Notes: generated from the letters alone by a model not told the origin. Positions 13,277 to 27,061 are shown, counted from the first letter of the stretch. The stretch: DNA of 64,000 nt from Rhabdornis inornatus (GCA_013397075.1 VWZS01011033.1:303938-367937); one strand, 5' to 3'. Program-made: numbers and translations.

Positions 13277-13392
13277 TTTTTTTTTGTTTGTTTTTGTTTT
13301 TGTTTTTTGGGGTTTTTTTTGTGTTTTTGTTTTTGTTTTTTTGTTTGTTTGTTTTTTTGTTTTTTGGGGTTTTTTTGTTTTTTTGTTTTTGG
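13277..13392. repeat. T/G-rich low-complexity tract with GGGG clusters
   Basis: (T)nG repeats with two TTTTTGGGGTTTTTT segments. Similar in make-up to 4719-4793 and 51079-51193. The poly-Phe/Lys open frames here are artefacts. Confidence 0.9.
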
Positions 13393-14925
13393 CAATAAGG
13401 TATTAAAAGCACTTGAAAAAATTGTAGAGTTCTTTAACCTTTTCTTCATTATGTGGACTAAAATATGGGGTTTGAATTGGAATATGTGGGTTATTTGTCC
13501 TTCTCAGACTGGCAAGAACAGAAGAAAATTATGCATCAAGAGGTGCATAATACACATAGGCTGATGGTGAAAACTGTCATGTAAATTGATAACTGTGCCT
13601 GAGCCCATCTGAAGCTTCTCCTCCTGATTGCTGCTGCTTCTCAAAGGAAAGGAAAGCTTTTTGTGCTGGTGCCACTTTTGGTGAAGGGCCCAATCTCAGT
13701 GAAAAATACCCAATTCCTATCTTAAAGTAGTGAATTTCTTGCATATAAGTCAATGTGATACTTTTTAATGCTCATCTGAATAATAATCCATGTAATTTTG
13801 ACAATAACAGGATTATTTAAATTGTTGTTTAAGGCTATAGAGATTAAATCATCTGAATTGTTTCTTTTTTACACCAGTAAAAATCAGGGCGTGGATTTTT
13901 TTACCTAGTTATTTGCTTACATAATTTTCTGAGGAGAGTCAAAGGTAGTGGTATTTATGATAGAGATGAGAGTCATGTCCACATCATTTGTACATGGGAC
14001 ATCCAATAAAGATGAGGAAAACTGAATGTGAAAAGGGGCAAAATTCATTAACTTACCTTAGCAAAATAATTAAACCTGTGTTAGTGAAGAGCTTATCGCT
14101 GTATGATCTGATGTAATGAACAATTTGTCTTGAAACCAAGATGATACTTTATTCTGTTTCCTTGTTTGTTTTGACAGAAAAAAGAAGGTCATTTTGATTA
14201 AAGGGGTACTTTTCAACTTGAGCTGTTTGGAGAGCTTTAGAGTTTTTATATATGAAGTGTGTGTTGTTCTTTTGACTCCTCCCTCCTATTCTATTTGTTT
14301 GTTTCCTTGCATGGTTTCACTAAGGGCCTGTTTTGTACTTGGGTGCTGCCTCTGTGCCCAATTGTGTGTCTGTGTAGCTAAGAGATAACCCCTGCTTTAA
14401 GAAGGGATGGCAAAAGAATTGTTTATATATATCTTATTTTTATTTTAGTATTTTCTACAATATTTGTCAAACACATGTAGGAAGCTTTAGATCATAGCTT
14501 CACAGTCTTAGACGAAGTTTTGTAGCTCTTCATTTATCTAAATTAATTTTTTCTCAGTTGTTTGTAAATAATTCTATTAAATTATAAAGGTTTCATAATG
14601 TATAAAGGACTATATGTCTCAGAGGTATTCATACTATCTACTCTAGATAATTTTCATCAGCTATCTTAATCAGTTATTGGGCATGATGACTTCACAGTGT
14701 TGCCTTTAAGTAGCTGAGAGTAGGTGTTATCAATGTTTCATGGTTTTTAGAGATATTTATCTAGTTTTTGCAGATTCTAAATTGTGTCTTCATCCATGCC
14801 CTTTAAACTGCAACGAGTATGTTAGATTAAAAGGGAATGTCACAATTTGTCTTCTTTATTCAGAATTCCCGAATGTGAGAAGAAACACAGGGAGTGTAAT
14901 GGTGAGAACAGTGTCTTTGGGTGTG
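13393..14925. other. unique AT-rich sequence
   Basis: No gene or repeat family recognised. Confidence 0.45.
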
Positions 14926-14931
14926 CCAAGG

Positions 14932-15475
14932 TGTAATGGGTTGACTAACCAGCATCTAAGCACCCAACCAGAAACTCACCCCACAGTGGGACAGGGGAGA
15001 GAATTAGAAGAGCAAAGGCTGGCAGCCCCTGGGCTGCGATGAAGCAGCAATGCCGTGGCATGTGCAAGCAGAACAGTAATTCAGAAATATATTCCCTATT
15101 TGTTATTGGCAGGCCAATGTCCATCCAATTCCTGAAAAGCAAGGCCTCAGCATGTATAATGGTTGGTTGGGAAAATGAAAGCCATAATCAAAACCCCTCC
15201 TTCGCCTCCTTTCCCTGAGCTCTTATTGCAGAGCATAATGGCGTATTGTAGGAAATGTCCCTTTGGTCAGTTTGGGTCCACTGTCCCAACCGTGTCCCTT
15301 TCCAACCATATGGCACACCCTTGGCCTACTCCCTGGCAGAGCAGTGAAAAGAAAACTGTGTTGCTGTGAAAGTCAGAACACTGGTGTGTTAATAACACTG
15401 GTTCAATCACAAGTCCAAAATATACTGTGATATGGGCTGTACAGGATTAACTCCATCCCAGCCAGACCCAGTACA
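14932..15475 (-). mobile_element. solo LTR, avian endogenous retrovirus
   Basis: A 544-bp LTR in antisense. Read on the minus strand it starts TGTACTGGGTCTGGCTGGG at 15475, followed by ATGGAGTTAAT, a terminus typical of a common avian LTR family, and ends ..CCATTACA at 14932, so it has TG...CA termini. Flanks 14926-14931 (CCAAGG) and 15476-15481 (CCAGGG) form a 6-bp target duplication with one mismatch, which fixes both borders. No internal retroviral sequence remains, so it is a solo LTR left by recombination between two LTRs. Confidence 0.85.
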
Positions 15476-15481
15476 CCAGGG

Positions 15482-17555
15482 AAGGCAGTATTTTTTCAGA
15501 GGAATAGTTTGATTTCTCCCTGAAATAAAGTTATTAGTAAGAAAAATAGCAAGGTATATAGCTTATAAATATTATCTGCCTAAAACTCTGCTTCTTTTTT
15601 GCTCAAGATACGTTAGACTAAAAGAAGGGAACTGTACAAACTTATATGTACTTATTAAAAAAATAATGAATTGATGGATTGTCTTGAGCTCTGAGACTGT
15701 GCCACCATTAAGGAATTAGACCCTTTTCGGCCTTGCTGTTTTTCACTTTTTACATCAAAATCAATATTAGTTGTCAATGTTTAATTAGTGTATTTTATAA
15801 ACGTACATTTCACATTCTGAATTGCCTTCAGGTGATTTCATTCATGCTTATATCTAATATTACATTTATTTGTATAGAATTTCTAAAAATAACAGATGGA
15901 GGTTAAAAAGAAAAAAAAAGAAACAATTTATTAATAAATGTTTTCCTAAAACTAACCCACTGAAGAATTTCTGGCTTTCTGTTAGCACTAGCAGCAAAGG
16001 AGGAGAAGGTAGAAAATAATAGATCAAATGCTGTTCTTCTGTGCATAAAGTTTTGTTTTTATTTGAACATGCACTTTATAGTAGAATGAATTTATCTTGG
16101 TTTGTAGGAGCAGGGAAGGTCAAGGATGTATATAGCTTTGACTTAGAGTGCTCTCTGAGCTAACTGCACTTAAGTTCTGGCAGGAGGTTGCCATACATGA
16201 CTTCTTTTAATGCCCAGTCACTTCTCATGCTTGTGGATATTTCGTGCTCTCAAAAATGAGGCTAAGTCATGTTTTAAAAAGATCTGGGAAAAAAGTTGTT
16301 GCCTTGGTGATGTAAAGGCCATAATGCTGAGAATAGGCTCTTAGACTCTTTATAGTCCCTCTCAGTTCCCACAAATTAATTTTCCTCTATCACTAAACCA
16401 TTGTGTGGTTTCAGCAGTGAGTTTTGCCTGATTTTGTAGGATCAGGTATAGAAATGAAGTAGAGGCTATATCTGGTGCAATATTGTTGACTTCAGTATTC
16501 ATTTCTCTCCCAGTTTTTCTTATTTGCTGAATTTATCTCTGAAGTTTTCTGTCTTTGTGAAAAGGATGCAGTTTAAGACAATCCTGCCTCTATCCAGACT
16601 ACTGCATGCAAACCAAATTATAAGAAACCTAAAACACCTAAAATGTCTTATTGTGCTATTAACAGTCCTTGTTGGGTTCCAACAAAACTAGTGCAGTGCT
16701 TGTCCAACATCAATGTGCTAACTTTGTGATAGCAGTGCAATTGATTCCCTGAGATGATGATGAAAACTAATGCTGAATCTATGCAAATTGTGGAACATAA
16801 AGGACATGTTTCAGGTGGCCATGAATAACTGAGCCCTTGGTATTTGGGCAAGGAGTTGATTTGCATACATGCTTGAATATATTTTGCACCTTACTTGATC
16901 ACTAACTAATCAGTGCATACAGATGGCAGATTTCTGATCTGAATACACAAATAGTACCTTGTGAATTCAATCAAGGGCTGTGAAGCTGCAGCTGGGGAGC
17001 TCTACTCAGTTGGAGTGAAAAGTTATTAATATATTTCCTATGATTATAAAAGGGGAGGAAACAGGGTTTTTTCCTTAGTACTTTAAGAGTTCTTGCTGAT
17101 TTATTTGTATGTGGAAGATAGCTGAGAACCTAAAAATCAGCTGTGGACTGACTCCAACTCTGATTCCCAATTTTTATTTTTAAACTTTATCTGCAAGAGT
17201 GCTATAAGTCTTACCACTTACCGAGGAGAAAGTGAACGGAATGAGTACTTTCAGTGCTTTCAGAGTACTTTCAAAGATTTCCCATTTCTGTCTTTCACCT
17301 TCCTTGGGGAAAGGAAGAATTTCTGTGGATGCTATGTGAAGGTGCTCACATGGGCTTGCATATTCCAGGGAAGATCACTGAGATTATAACACTGTAATTG
17401 ATTCTTGCTTCCTAATTGCTGTAAGTCTTGTTAGCAGTTAAAGAGTCTGTATGGATGAGTCCGAAATCTGAAGATTCCACTTGCTGTTTTCCTGTCTTTC
17501 TCCTGATATTTAATTCTATGTTAATAGTTGTACCAGTAAATTGCAACTGCAAGAT
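15482..17555. other. unique AT-rich sequence
   Basis: No gene or repeat family recognised. Confidence 0.45.
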
Positions 17556-17632
17556 GTCCCTACCCACAGCAAAGGAGTTGGTATTACACGGTCTTTAAAG
17601 TCTTTCCAACTTAAGACATTTTGTGATCTATT
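17556..17632 (+). mobile_element. CR1 LINE, last ~75 bp only
   Basis: Short relic of the CR1 3' terminus: CCCTACCCACAGCAAAGGAG, then TTGGTATTACACGGTCTTTA and AAGTCTTTCCAACTTAAG, ending in TTTTGTGATCT. It matches the usual 'guttgga..gatctttaaggtcccttccaacc' layout with many substitutions. Confidence 0.75.
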
Positions 17633-20567
17633 AGAACATCAAGCAACCTTTATATGAGCTGAAGATGTCTATATTCTCTTGTAAAACATTGTATTTTTGT
17701 TTTGTATTTCAACAGCTTTTGAGAGATACATTACCCTGCTTTACTTATCAGTTATGCAAGTAGCATTTTTAAAAAAGTTGGTAAATGGTGAACTTAAATA
17801 CACTGTGACTTACAGAGCTACTTTTTTTTCCAGTCTTGTTCAGTGGTCCATAGCCATTTCAGCCTTGGAAGTTAATTTTGTCCATGAATGTTGTCAGCTA
17901 TAAAACTCAAGCTATTGACCTATCAGCAGACTTCTCCCCGAAAAAAATTAAACTTCAGAACCCTGCTATTTTAAGGAACTTGACTTCTAACTGGCTTGAA
18001 CTTCGATTGACTCCCCAGTCTGCTTTGCACTGAACTGAAATTTCTGTGATGGTAACATCGTTAAGAATGCAATTTCCTTTCCTTCTGAAATATTGGCTAC
18101 ATTGGCAAAAACCTCTGTACAAGCATTTTCATATGTGCAAAAAGCTGCTGTTTGAGGGAAAACACTGGTGTTGCTTCTCGCAATATGGTGTTCATTAGAT
18201 ATGATGCAATAATAAAATAACATGGTCTCTGCATTAAGTGACTCTACTAGCCTGTCTCTTATGACTAGAAAGGTTTCTATCCAGCGTTGTAATCCTGGCC
18301 AGCATTTTAATACTTGTGTATTTTACTGAAAGATACAATTGATATGCAAGCTGTATTTTTGTTGTCTTTTATGTTGCAAAGCAAGCTGCTGCTGATTTCT
18401 AACTGGAACTACTGTGTAGCTGTTTCATTACTAGTTTACTCAGCAGCAGTTTACTCAGCAATCTCCTTACAAGGAGATTGTTTTTAATGCAAAAATTATA
18501 AGATAAACGGGTTTTATGTTTTGTTATTTAATTTACATTCCTATTAAATGGAGTAATCAAGTAGACTAAGGCAGCTTCTTAAAATAATGAGATTTTCTTT
18601 GTCAGAGTAGACATTTGTTTTAAATGAATCATTAATCTTGTAGTTAAAGCACTGATTAAGAATATTCTCTGATTTGCATTCCTTTGTCTAAATTTGATTT
18701 AGGACAGAGGCTATTATAAAAGAGGTTGATAAACCTATTTATTATAAAAATAATAACTCTGGTATCTTGTGTATCCTTTGGTATTCATCGTCTGTGCTCC
18801 ATTTAACTTACTGGACCTAATCTTTCAAGCTCTGAGATAAATTGGTTTAATATTTTCCTTTTCAATAACTCAAGAACTATGGGACTACTCTAATTAATTT
18901 AAAATACTCACTCTGCATCTTCAGAGGTGTCTGTGAGTCCTCAGACATCTGACTTCTGGGGCTCTACACAGCTCTACACAGCCTAGGGAAGGGCAGACAC
19001 ACTCTGCAGTGCCTGGGTAGGGCACTGAATGTGCTTACAGCTGTGCCCTTTGGGTTGGGCTTTGGGTGGGAGGAGGCAGCTGCTGCATGTGAATTGCTGC
19101 TGCCTGACAGCACAGCCCAGCAGTGCAAGGACCTGCTTTTCCACAACTGGGGAGCAGAAGGCTTGACATTCAGAGGTGTGAAACTTAAAAGCTGTGGAAG
19201 CACTGTAAAAAATTAAATCTAGAAATAGAAATAGTTACAGAAAACCATTAGGTTATATTAAAAAAAGACTCAGATATTGGCACAAATTTCTATGATCTGC
19301 TGTTTGAAGTCCTTTTTGTCATTCATGTTTAAGCATGTAGGGAGTTATTAAAGAAGTGCAGTGAGTCACAGCTGCAGCAAAACAAGCTTGATGTGAGTGT
19401 CCTGTAATGGGCTGTGACTGGTCACTGTTTCTACTCTGTCCACCTCTCATCTTTCTTTAATTTTGGGTAGGGTACTGTTTGCATTTTCAGGATCAAGGCT
19501 TCTGTTTCTATGCAAAAGTATGACTTTCCATGTTTGCCCGATTTCTTTCTCATTTGTTTGCTTACATTTTATATTGCTCTTTGCTTGAAGAAAATAAAAA
19601 GTGTAATAATACTCTATTATCTTAATTCACAGGACAGGAACCTCCCAGAAGTTTGCAATTTATCTCCCTTCCCCTCTCTCCACTTGTACAGACACATTTC
19701 AGAACTAAAGCTTCTGCTTTCATAAGTTTTAGAAAAAATTGACTTCTCTTACCCAAAATGAAAGATTCTAAATATAAAAAATGGTTCCTTTATGAAATCT
19801 CACAAAGATGCTCCAGGAAAAGTAAGATTTTCATATGACTGTAAACATATCTAATTTCTCCATTGCTGAGCAGCCCACAAGGAAGGAACATTTATTTTAT
19901 CTCTTAAGCTGTTATCAGCTAAAAAGGAAAAAAAGAATCTTTGTGAAAGCATTTCAGATGCTAATTGTATTTCAGAAGCATATCTCTTTAACAGAATTCT
20001 TGAGTAAGAGTTCTAAGAGCAACACTTTGATTTAAACATTTAAATGTAGACTAGCAGTTCATATGTGTAAATGATGAAGTTTTTTTGTTATTACTCTCTT
20101 CCTTTTGTGACTTTGAAACTTTGTCTTAAGGTCAGGTTAGTAAAGGGTTGTACATAGCCAGTCATAGGTTCCTGGAATTCACTGTTTACAGGCTGAGTTA
20201 CTAACATCACTTTGTAAAAGATTCTGATAAAAAGGATGTACCACTCTAATGCTCCAGACCAAAGGAGAATATAGAAGTGATGTTTGTTTGAAAGCTAAAA
20301 CATCTCCTTCGTGCAACGCTGTGAACAGCAGTGCATTATAAATCAAAAACTTGCAGGTGGTGGTGCTCCATCTTCTCTCCTTCATGAATACAGAGACCAC
20401 TTAACAATGACTGCAGATATTCCATGCAGGAATTTAGAGCTGTAGGTTGGGTTTTCTTTCTTTGGGTATGCCTGGCACAGGTCTCAATTGTCTCTTTTGT
20501 TAAGTTACATTGATAGATCTTTCACAGACACAAGCTCTACAGGTCTGTTTGAGTTCTGCAGGTGTGT
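17633..20567. other. unique AT-rich sequence with a short direct-repeat/hairpin cluster
   Basis: No gene recognised. A 13-bp direct repeat and hairpin at 18433-18480 are listed separately. A GC-richer patch lies around 18955-19150 with open frames on both strands and no recognisable domain. Confidence 0.45.
18433..18480. repeat. 13-bp direct repeat followed by a 10-bp hairpin
   Basis: AGTTTACTCAGCA occurs at 18433-18445 and 18448-18460. The end of the second copy runs into a perfect inverted repeat, CAATCTCCTT (18459-18468) and AAGGAGATTG (18471-18480), with a 2-base loop. Confidence 0.9.
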
Positions 20568-20572
20568 GCTAG

Positions 20573-21239
20573 TGTCTCAGTTTGAAAGACAAGTGTCTGC
20601 TAAGGAGGTCGGGAGCCTCTCTTGAAATGGAAAATGTAAACCCCCTCTCTCCAAATTATTAAAATTTTGAAATTAAGGGGCTCTTATGGGAAAGGATAAG
20701 GGAAAGATATAAGAATAGGAATAACAGTTCTTTACTAGAAAAATTGAAATAAAAATGCAGTAATGCAAGAAAAAAAACCACTGACAGAGTCAGAATGCAA
20801 CCTGACACTCCTTCAGTCAGGATGTTGGTAGCAGTCCAATTAAATGGTGGCTGCAGTCCTCCTATAGTGACAGATGTGGTCCTGTTGAAGCAATGATCCT
20901 GGAGACAGTGCAGTTTTCCTCTGAAGGTCCAGTGGTGGTGTAGATGGGCCTGGTCTTCCTCTGGGAATCCAGTGGAAAAAAAGGCTGCCTTGGTGTTCCA
21001 AATCTCATGTTTTATCTAGGTAGGAAATGCTTGGCTCCTCCCCCTGGGTAGAGCATCTCACAATGGGATGATGTAATTTCATCAGTCATGCAGTGGGACT
21101 CAATGGCCCATTAACAGAGTATACCTCCCTGGAGGAAGGATGGGTCATGGAAAAGATAAAGATGACTGCCCCACCTGGTTTCAACAGATGGTGATATAAT
21201 ACATACTTCTAATTACATCCTGCATTGCAACCCAAAACA
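20573..21239 (-). mobile_element. solo LTR, family L1, copy 1 (antisense)
   Basis: A 667-bp solo LTR. On the plus strand it begins TGTCTCAGTTTGAAAG and ends GCAACCCAAAACA; in its own sense it reads TGTTTTGGG...CTGAGACA. The 5-bp target duplication GCTAG is exact at 20568-20572 and 21240-21244. In sense orientation a TATA-like AGATAAAAC lies about 220 bp in, and CTAGTAAAGAACTG, likely an AGTAAA poly(A) signal, about 500 bp in. It is an inverted relative of 31056-31713; its R-U5 end is also shared by 60573-61074. Confidence 0.92.
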
Positions 21240-21244
21240 GCTAG

Positions 21245-24200
21245 GCTGGGCTGTGCTTTGTTATGTACCCAAGTAATGAGATCCCAAAAGCAGAAGAAAT
21301 GTGTTTTCAAGTCAAGTGGTCAATGTGTATTTCTAAGCTAATTTAATACTTCTCTTTAAGACTAGGCTATTTTGTGATACAGGTAATACTATTAAAATTG
21401 GATGATAATTTTTATTTAATTAGCTTTCAGAGCTATAGGAAACCTGTAGGAGAACTAGTGCTCACCTTCCCTCGGAATGTTTTTCCTAGGGATTCTTCCC
21501 TCATGGTAGTGGTGCCTGGGCTCCTTGTTTGAAACCGTACACTGAACTAGGACATTTGTGGACCTTGGCTGTAGATGGGGTTTTGACTTGAGTACAGACT
21601 GCTGGTTATGACTGGACTTGATTGTTAAGTTATGTTTTTTGCTAATTGTTTTGTTATCCTGCTTTTGCTGGTTCACCCAGTGTTACAGTCAAAGCTTAGA
21701 ATTTAATACCTTTTGTTTAGTCATTGAGACTTTTTTTGAACTCTTCACTGTTGGTTTCATGTCAGGTAATGATCATTGCTGGTGCTTGATTATCTTGTGT
21801 GGAAAGGCTTGATCTGGCGCCATTAATTGGAGAGGGAAGCTGTGTGATTTATCTGTGAATCTAAGAACACCCTGGGAATCACAAAAGTAAAAAGGAATAG
21901 GTTGGTCATTCTCTGCATCTGATTGCAGAGGGCTGCCATAGGATGTGTAATGATTAGCTATGTCAGGGCACACAGTGACAATTCCTCAGAATTCATACTT
22001 GTGGCAATGTGCTGCTTATCCACTGCTTGTGTGACAGCTCCGGCCCTCATGGCAGAGCGTTTGCTCTCCAGCCAGAAACTTGTCCTAACTTAGTCTTAGA
22101 TTTCAGTTTACAGCCTGATCATCTTCAATGATGGCAGTAAATTCTCTGGATGGAGTGCAGAGATTGTATTCCAGAGGCCCAACTTCCATCTAGTCCCTCC
22201 CTAGCCTTAAGCCACTTAAACTTGTCTTACTCTGGCTCAGAGCTTCATGCCAATTAAACGCGCAGTCTTCAGAAATGATTGGTTTGTTATTGCTGTGCTG
22301 AAACAATTTATCTGCTTTAAAAGGGGAAAAAAAAGAAAATAAAAAGAAAAAACCACAAATGGTATCCACCATTTTTAAATTGCAGGAAAAAATGGTTTAA
22401 AAATACGGGGACTTGTACTTTTTTATATGTACTACTTTTCTGTGGTCTCTTCTATACACTTACTGGGAGTTATTTCTGCCTACAGCTGTTTTTTAATATA
22501 GAAACAAATCTTTCTGTAGAAGTATCTTTATCTTTTCCCGTAAAATAATTATGAGCAGTATTTTTGTACTTTCCTACATAAGCTAGATATGATTATGATG
22601 CATTGTGGATTTCTTCTAAGAGTGAGCTTTAGCAAAATATAGTTGTGTTTCAGATTTCAGGCAAGATAAAGTTGGAAGCAGTGGTGGAACCTTTTAAAAT
22701 GTTGCAGTGGGCATCTCAGATCTGGAAATGTGTTTGAAGGAAAAGGGAATAAAATCAGGAAAAAAGCAAGCAACTGATAATGGTAGGCGTAAATCTTCAT
22801 TGGGAAGGGAGAAAAGAAACCTAGGGCAGCATAGGGGGAGACAACTTGAGATTTGAGGCTTCAGTGCATTTGGTGCTACTAAGCATGATTGTCACAGCAC
22901 CTGTGAATAACATTCTGCTTTTCGGAGGAAGGGGTGGGGGATTGTTGGTTTAGAACTAAATTATGGCAACAGTTCTCTGTAGAATAATACGTAAGGAAGG
23001 GATCAATAGTGGGATGAAAGACTAGCCAGCTGGATCATTGGTTTTTGATCCATAAAGAGAAGTTCCTAGGCCAAACATGAAGAATGTAGGGCGACAAATG
23101 CCCTCCTGAGGATATAAGAACAAGAAATGCCTGCAAAGCTTCTAATGTCTAGATTTGAATTGTATGGGAAAGAGGTCTACTGCAGGACCTGTGGAGATAG
23201 CATAATTCCAATGAATAAATGCTGCCATGGTGGTCTCAATTGGAGTCTCAGATGCTGCTACAGTCCTATCAAAAACTATATTTTCTGATTGCCTGACTTA
23301 TTTTTCCAAGTAAATGTAAAAAATCTCCCTTGACTGAAAAAACCTCAGAAATTTATTCTAAAATGTGGGAGATATTCTCGTTTCTTGGAAAGTAAGATTA
23401 AAGAGAAAAAAAGATTTAACTTATGATGTCATTTTGTACCTTAGTAAATTGCTCCCAGTGTGTATATCCTCCTTCTTACAATAAATTTAATAGAGCAAAA
23501 ATGGTTCATTATTTTGCTGGGTCTTACACAGACTAATGTGACCATACTGATTATTCTAAAAATCATCCACAGTTCCTGATTTCGATTAGTATACTTGCTG
23601 GTGGATGTGATTGCAGGGAACATTTGCATTTGTTTGGAGTTTTGGAGTTCAAACATCCTAACTGCAATCTGCAAATTGGAGAGGCTTAACATATCACTTA
23701 AATGTCATGTCAGTTTTAATTACATAGTCTCCCCAATTTACTCTGAAGTTGTGAGATTATGGGACTATTTAGTATTTCTGTGTTATCTTTGTTCCTTTAA
23801 ACTCTCTTACCCAGCTGTTCATGCAGAAATGCTTGTGCCTTTTAGGGTGATTTTTTTTTTCTTTTGCTTAGCTTTGCTTTGTGGAACCGAGCTTCTGGGA
23901 TTTTTGGATAGTAGTGAAAACCATCTCTGTTTCAATGGTAAATTGTTGTTTTGTTCTGACTTGTCTGGGGATTAGTATATTTTCATTCTTCTCCTGGTAT
24001 GCTGAGAAAAAAAAATAGTTTTTATAGCAAAACATGCAATTAAGAGGTAAGTTATTAATTTTCATTATTCATTCCTTCAAGTGAAAAATGTCCTCAAGAT
24101 ATTTTGTCATTAGGATCTTTGCATACATCAGGACAACACAGACACCCATGAATAATACTTGATCTAATTGTGGATTTATTCATCATGTGAACCACACAAA

Positions 24201-26029
24201 GGCCTGTCTTTTTTTTTCTGGAAAATGAGAGTTTTATCCTTAGGCCACTGTTTTCTCATTTTTAATGGTCATGCAATATTCTAGTATATAAGTACTTTAT
24301 TAATCATTATTCTTTACTCTCTAGGAAAATATTCTGTGTGTGCAATGGGCACAAAATTCCTCAGTAAATTAACTAGGTGTGCTGTTGCTTTTTTCTCCCA
24401 TAAATCCAGACCTGCTGACATTTTATCTGCTGGAACAAACTTCAAATGAAATTTCCATTATCAAATCTGCACAGAAAAAACCCCAACCTTTGTCTGCCTA
24501 TTGCTATTATAAACAGGCATGCTGAGAAGCCAGAAGGCTACAGTAGGAAAGTGCTGCTTTTCTATTCAGTGGCTAGTCTTCTGCAGTGGGAGTCCTGGAT
24601 AATCATTCTAATGTATAATTTTCTCTTTTTGATGGAAGTTCAGAATTCTGCTTTACTATCCAGTAAAGTATATAAAGTGTAAAATAATTATGTATTGAAA
24701 TAGAACAGTTCAAAGGTATTTGATAGGATGGCCACATTGGTGTAGCTAAGAAATAAAATGTGGATTGAATTGAAGGGGGAGGAATTGCATCCTTTAGCTC
24801 ATATTATAGCACGACAGGTGTCAGGCCTCTAATACATCAATCTCCTTGTTTTCAGGGTTTACAATTTAGAGCGTCTCAAGAACATTGGTTAGCTCTTATC
24901 CCTTATTTGAACAGGATGAGTTTCATTGTCCTGAATACTGGCATGTCATTCTCTGTTGGCCTTAAGACAAGCAGGAGCATGTGACTCTGGTTGAGTCTGT
25001 GCATCAATGCTGGTTTATGGAACTGATGTGGAAGTCAGTGAAGGTTTGAAAATTAGAGGGTGGTGAGGATTTTGTTGTTGTTGTCTTGGTTATTTATCTC
25101 ACTGCAGAGAAGCCTGTTTGACTTCTGAAATAGGTGAAATAAACATTCGGAAAACACTAGTCATTCTATTATTCTTAGTAAATATATTAATGCATCATAA
25201 ATATGCCAAGTTATATTTTTTTTTATTTAAGCAGCCATAGGAAAAGTTAGATTTTATCTTAAGGGTGAAAATTAAAGGTGGTGCAACTGTTCAGTTTATA
25301 GTATGAGTGGTTCAGAGTTGCACAGCAGTTATATTCTTCATTTGCTAGGAACAGGTTCACACATGCTCACTTGTTTTATGAACATAAGTATTTGATTTCT
25401 CAGGCAGTCTCTTTAGAGATTAGACTTGGCCACAGCAGTAGCCTCAGAAAGTTTTCTTGATCTCCTTGCATCTGGTAAGTGCTAATATGGATCAAAATAA
25501 AGACTTGTTTACATAGTATGTGTGTATTTGTATCTTACCTTCAAAATAAAAGCAGAGGTTACAGTAGCCCAACTATGCCCAGATTTTTCAAGCACATGCT
25601 AGCCTGATGCCTCTCTGTAATGTATTTTCTTTACTCACCCATCTTTTTTACCTGTCAGGGAAATCTAGGGGAGATGGTTGTACCCATTTCAAGTGTAAAA
25701 ATCATATAAAGTGTCAGCACAAAGTTTAGAACAAGTTTGTAAAACATTGCAAAATATCACCTTTACGTTTTAAAATTATAAATATGTGACTGTAAGTCTT
25801 CTGGTATATCTCTCAAGTCTGTTATTGGTGATATGTTGTCTTCTTTGCAGCATGTCTGTACACAGACATATCTCCCATGTTCACCTTACCTGCCACTCCG
25901 GTCAGTCCTAGGAGTGCTTTTGTGCTCTCAGTGATTTCCCAGTGCTTTGACTTCTCTGACAAAGGCCACAGCAAATGGTGACTTCTGCATGTGACCTGTG
26001 TCTGTAGCCCTTTTAATAGTGTGGCTATA
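21245..26029. other. unique AT-rich sequence
   Basis: No gene or repeat family recognised. The longest open frame (23595-23975, plus, 126 codons) has no signal peptide, domain or splice context that I can support. Confidence 0.45.
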
Positions 26030-26565
26030 TAGATTGGATGAATCTCCCTTGTGAGACCCCACCTGCATCACTGTGTCCAGGTTGGGTCCACATGCAAGAA
26101 GCGTGTGGACCTGTTAGAGAGTGTCCAGAGGAGGGCTGCGGAGATGGTCAGAGGTATGGAGTACCTCTCCTTGAAGACAGAATGAGAGAGCTGGTTTGTT
26201 CAGCTGCAAGAAGTATTAGCTTTGTGGAGACCTTACAGCAGGCTTGCAGGACTTTGAGGGGGCTTATAAAAAGGAGAGAGAGAGAGGGCCTTTGTAAGTG
26301 GGCAGATAGTGACAGGACAAGGGGCAGTGGTTTTAAACTGAAAGGGGTTTAGTCAGATGTTAGGAAGAAATTTTTTACCGTGAGGGAAGTAAGACATTGT
26401 AACAGATTGCCCAGAGAAGTTAGGGGTGTCCCATTGCCCCATCCCCAGAAATGTTCAAGGCCCTGAATAATGTGATTTAGTGAGTTGCATCCCTGCCCCC
26501 AGCAGGGGTTTGGAACTAGATGATCATTAAGGTGCCTTCCAACCTAAACCTGTGTAATTCTGTGA
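26030..26565 (+). mobile_element. CR1 LINE 3' fragment with 3' terminus
   Basis: Sense CR1 copy. It begins in the CR1 block around TGAGACCCCACCTGCATCAC, passes GAGTGTCCAGAGGAGGGCTG and the GGACAAGGGGCAGTGG block, and ends in the CR1 3' tail (TTGGAACTAGATGATCATTA, then AGGTGCCTTCCAACC, then TCTGTGAT). The open frame at 26038-26352 is a remnant and does not resemble an intact reverse transcriptase end. A GAGAGAGAGAG run is near 26275. Confidence 0.88.
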
Positions 26566-26744
26566 TCCTGTACTCATTATTTGGGACTGTGATACCAATT
26601 ATTTGGGAAAAGGTTCAGTGCCATTTCAGCATACAAGACATGCTATCTTGTTTGCAGTTCAAGACAGTTAAGCATATTTTATTTGTGAGAAACCGCAAGC
26701 TCTGTACAGTAGTTGAGATTATTCATATGTAGAAAATTAATCTC

Positions 26745-27055
26745 TTGTAACCATGTGGTGGGGGAGGGGTAGGAGACAGATATGACACACTCCCCAACTT
26801 CTTCAAGGACAACAGTAACATTTATGTATGGAGGCCCCCTTTTATAGGGGGTTCAAAATTCCCCATTTGAACACTTGATTAGATGAGGTCTTGGCACTGC
26901 CCAGCTCCCTTGATTAATGATATATCTACAGCCCAAGTGAAATCTGATTAGGTGAAGTCTCTGTTTGGGTTTGAATATCCACCCAGGGCTTAGCCCATGG
27001 AACCGGGCCGGGTCTCCAAAGCAATTGCCCAGTACAAGCCAGCTTGTACTGTGAC
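26745..27055 (-). mobile_element. short solo LTR with TATA box (antisense)
   Basis: An LTR of about 311 bp bounded by the direct repeat AATCTC at 26739-26744 and 27056-27061. The termini are inverted (TTGTAAC on the left, GTGAC/A on the right, i.e. TTGT..ACAA). The minus strand carries a strong TATA element, CTATAAAAGGGGGCC, near 26834-26848, about two thirds of the way from its 5' end. The short length, promoter and target duplication support a solo LTR. I cannot assign the family, and one or two border bases are ambiguous. Confidence 0.8.
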
Positions 27056-27061
27056 AATCTC

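Noticed and set aside
13259..13564. Phe/Cys-rich and Lys-rich open frames
   Set aside because: Translation of a T/G simple-sequence tract.
23595..23975. 126-codon plus-strand open frame
   Set aside because: No domain, no splice or start context and hydrophobic AT-driven composition; likely chance.
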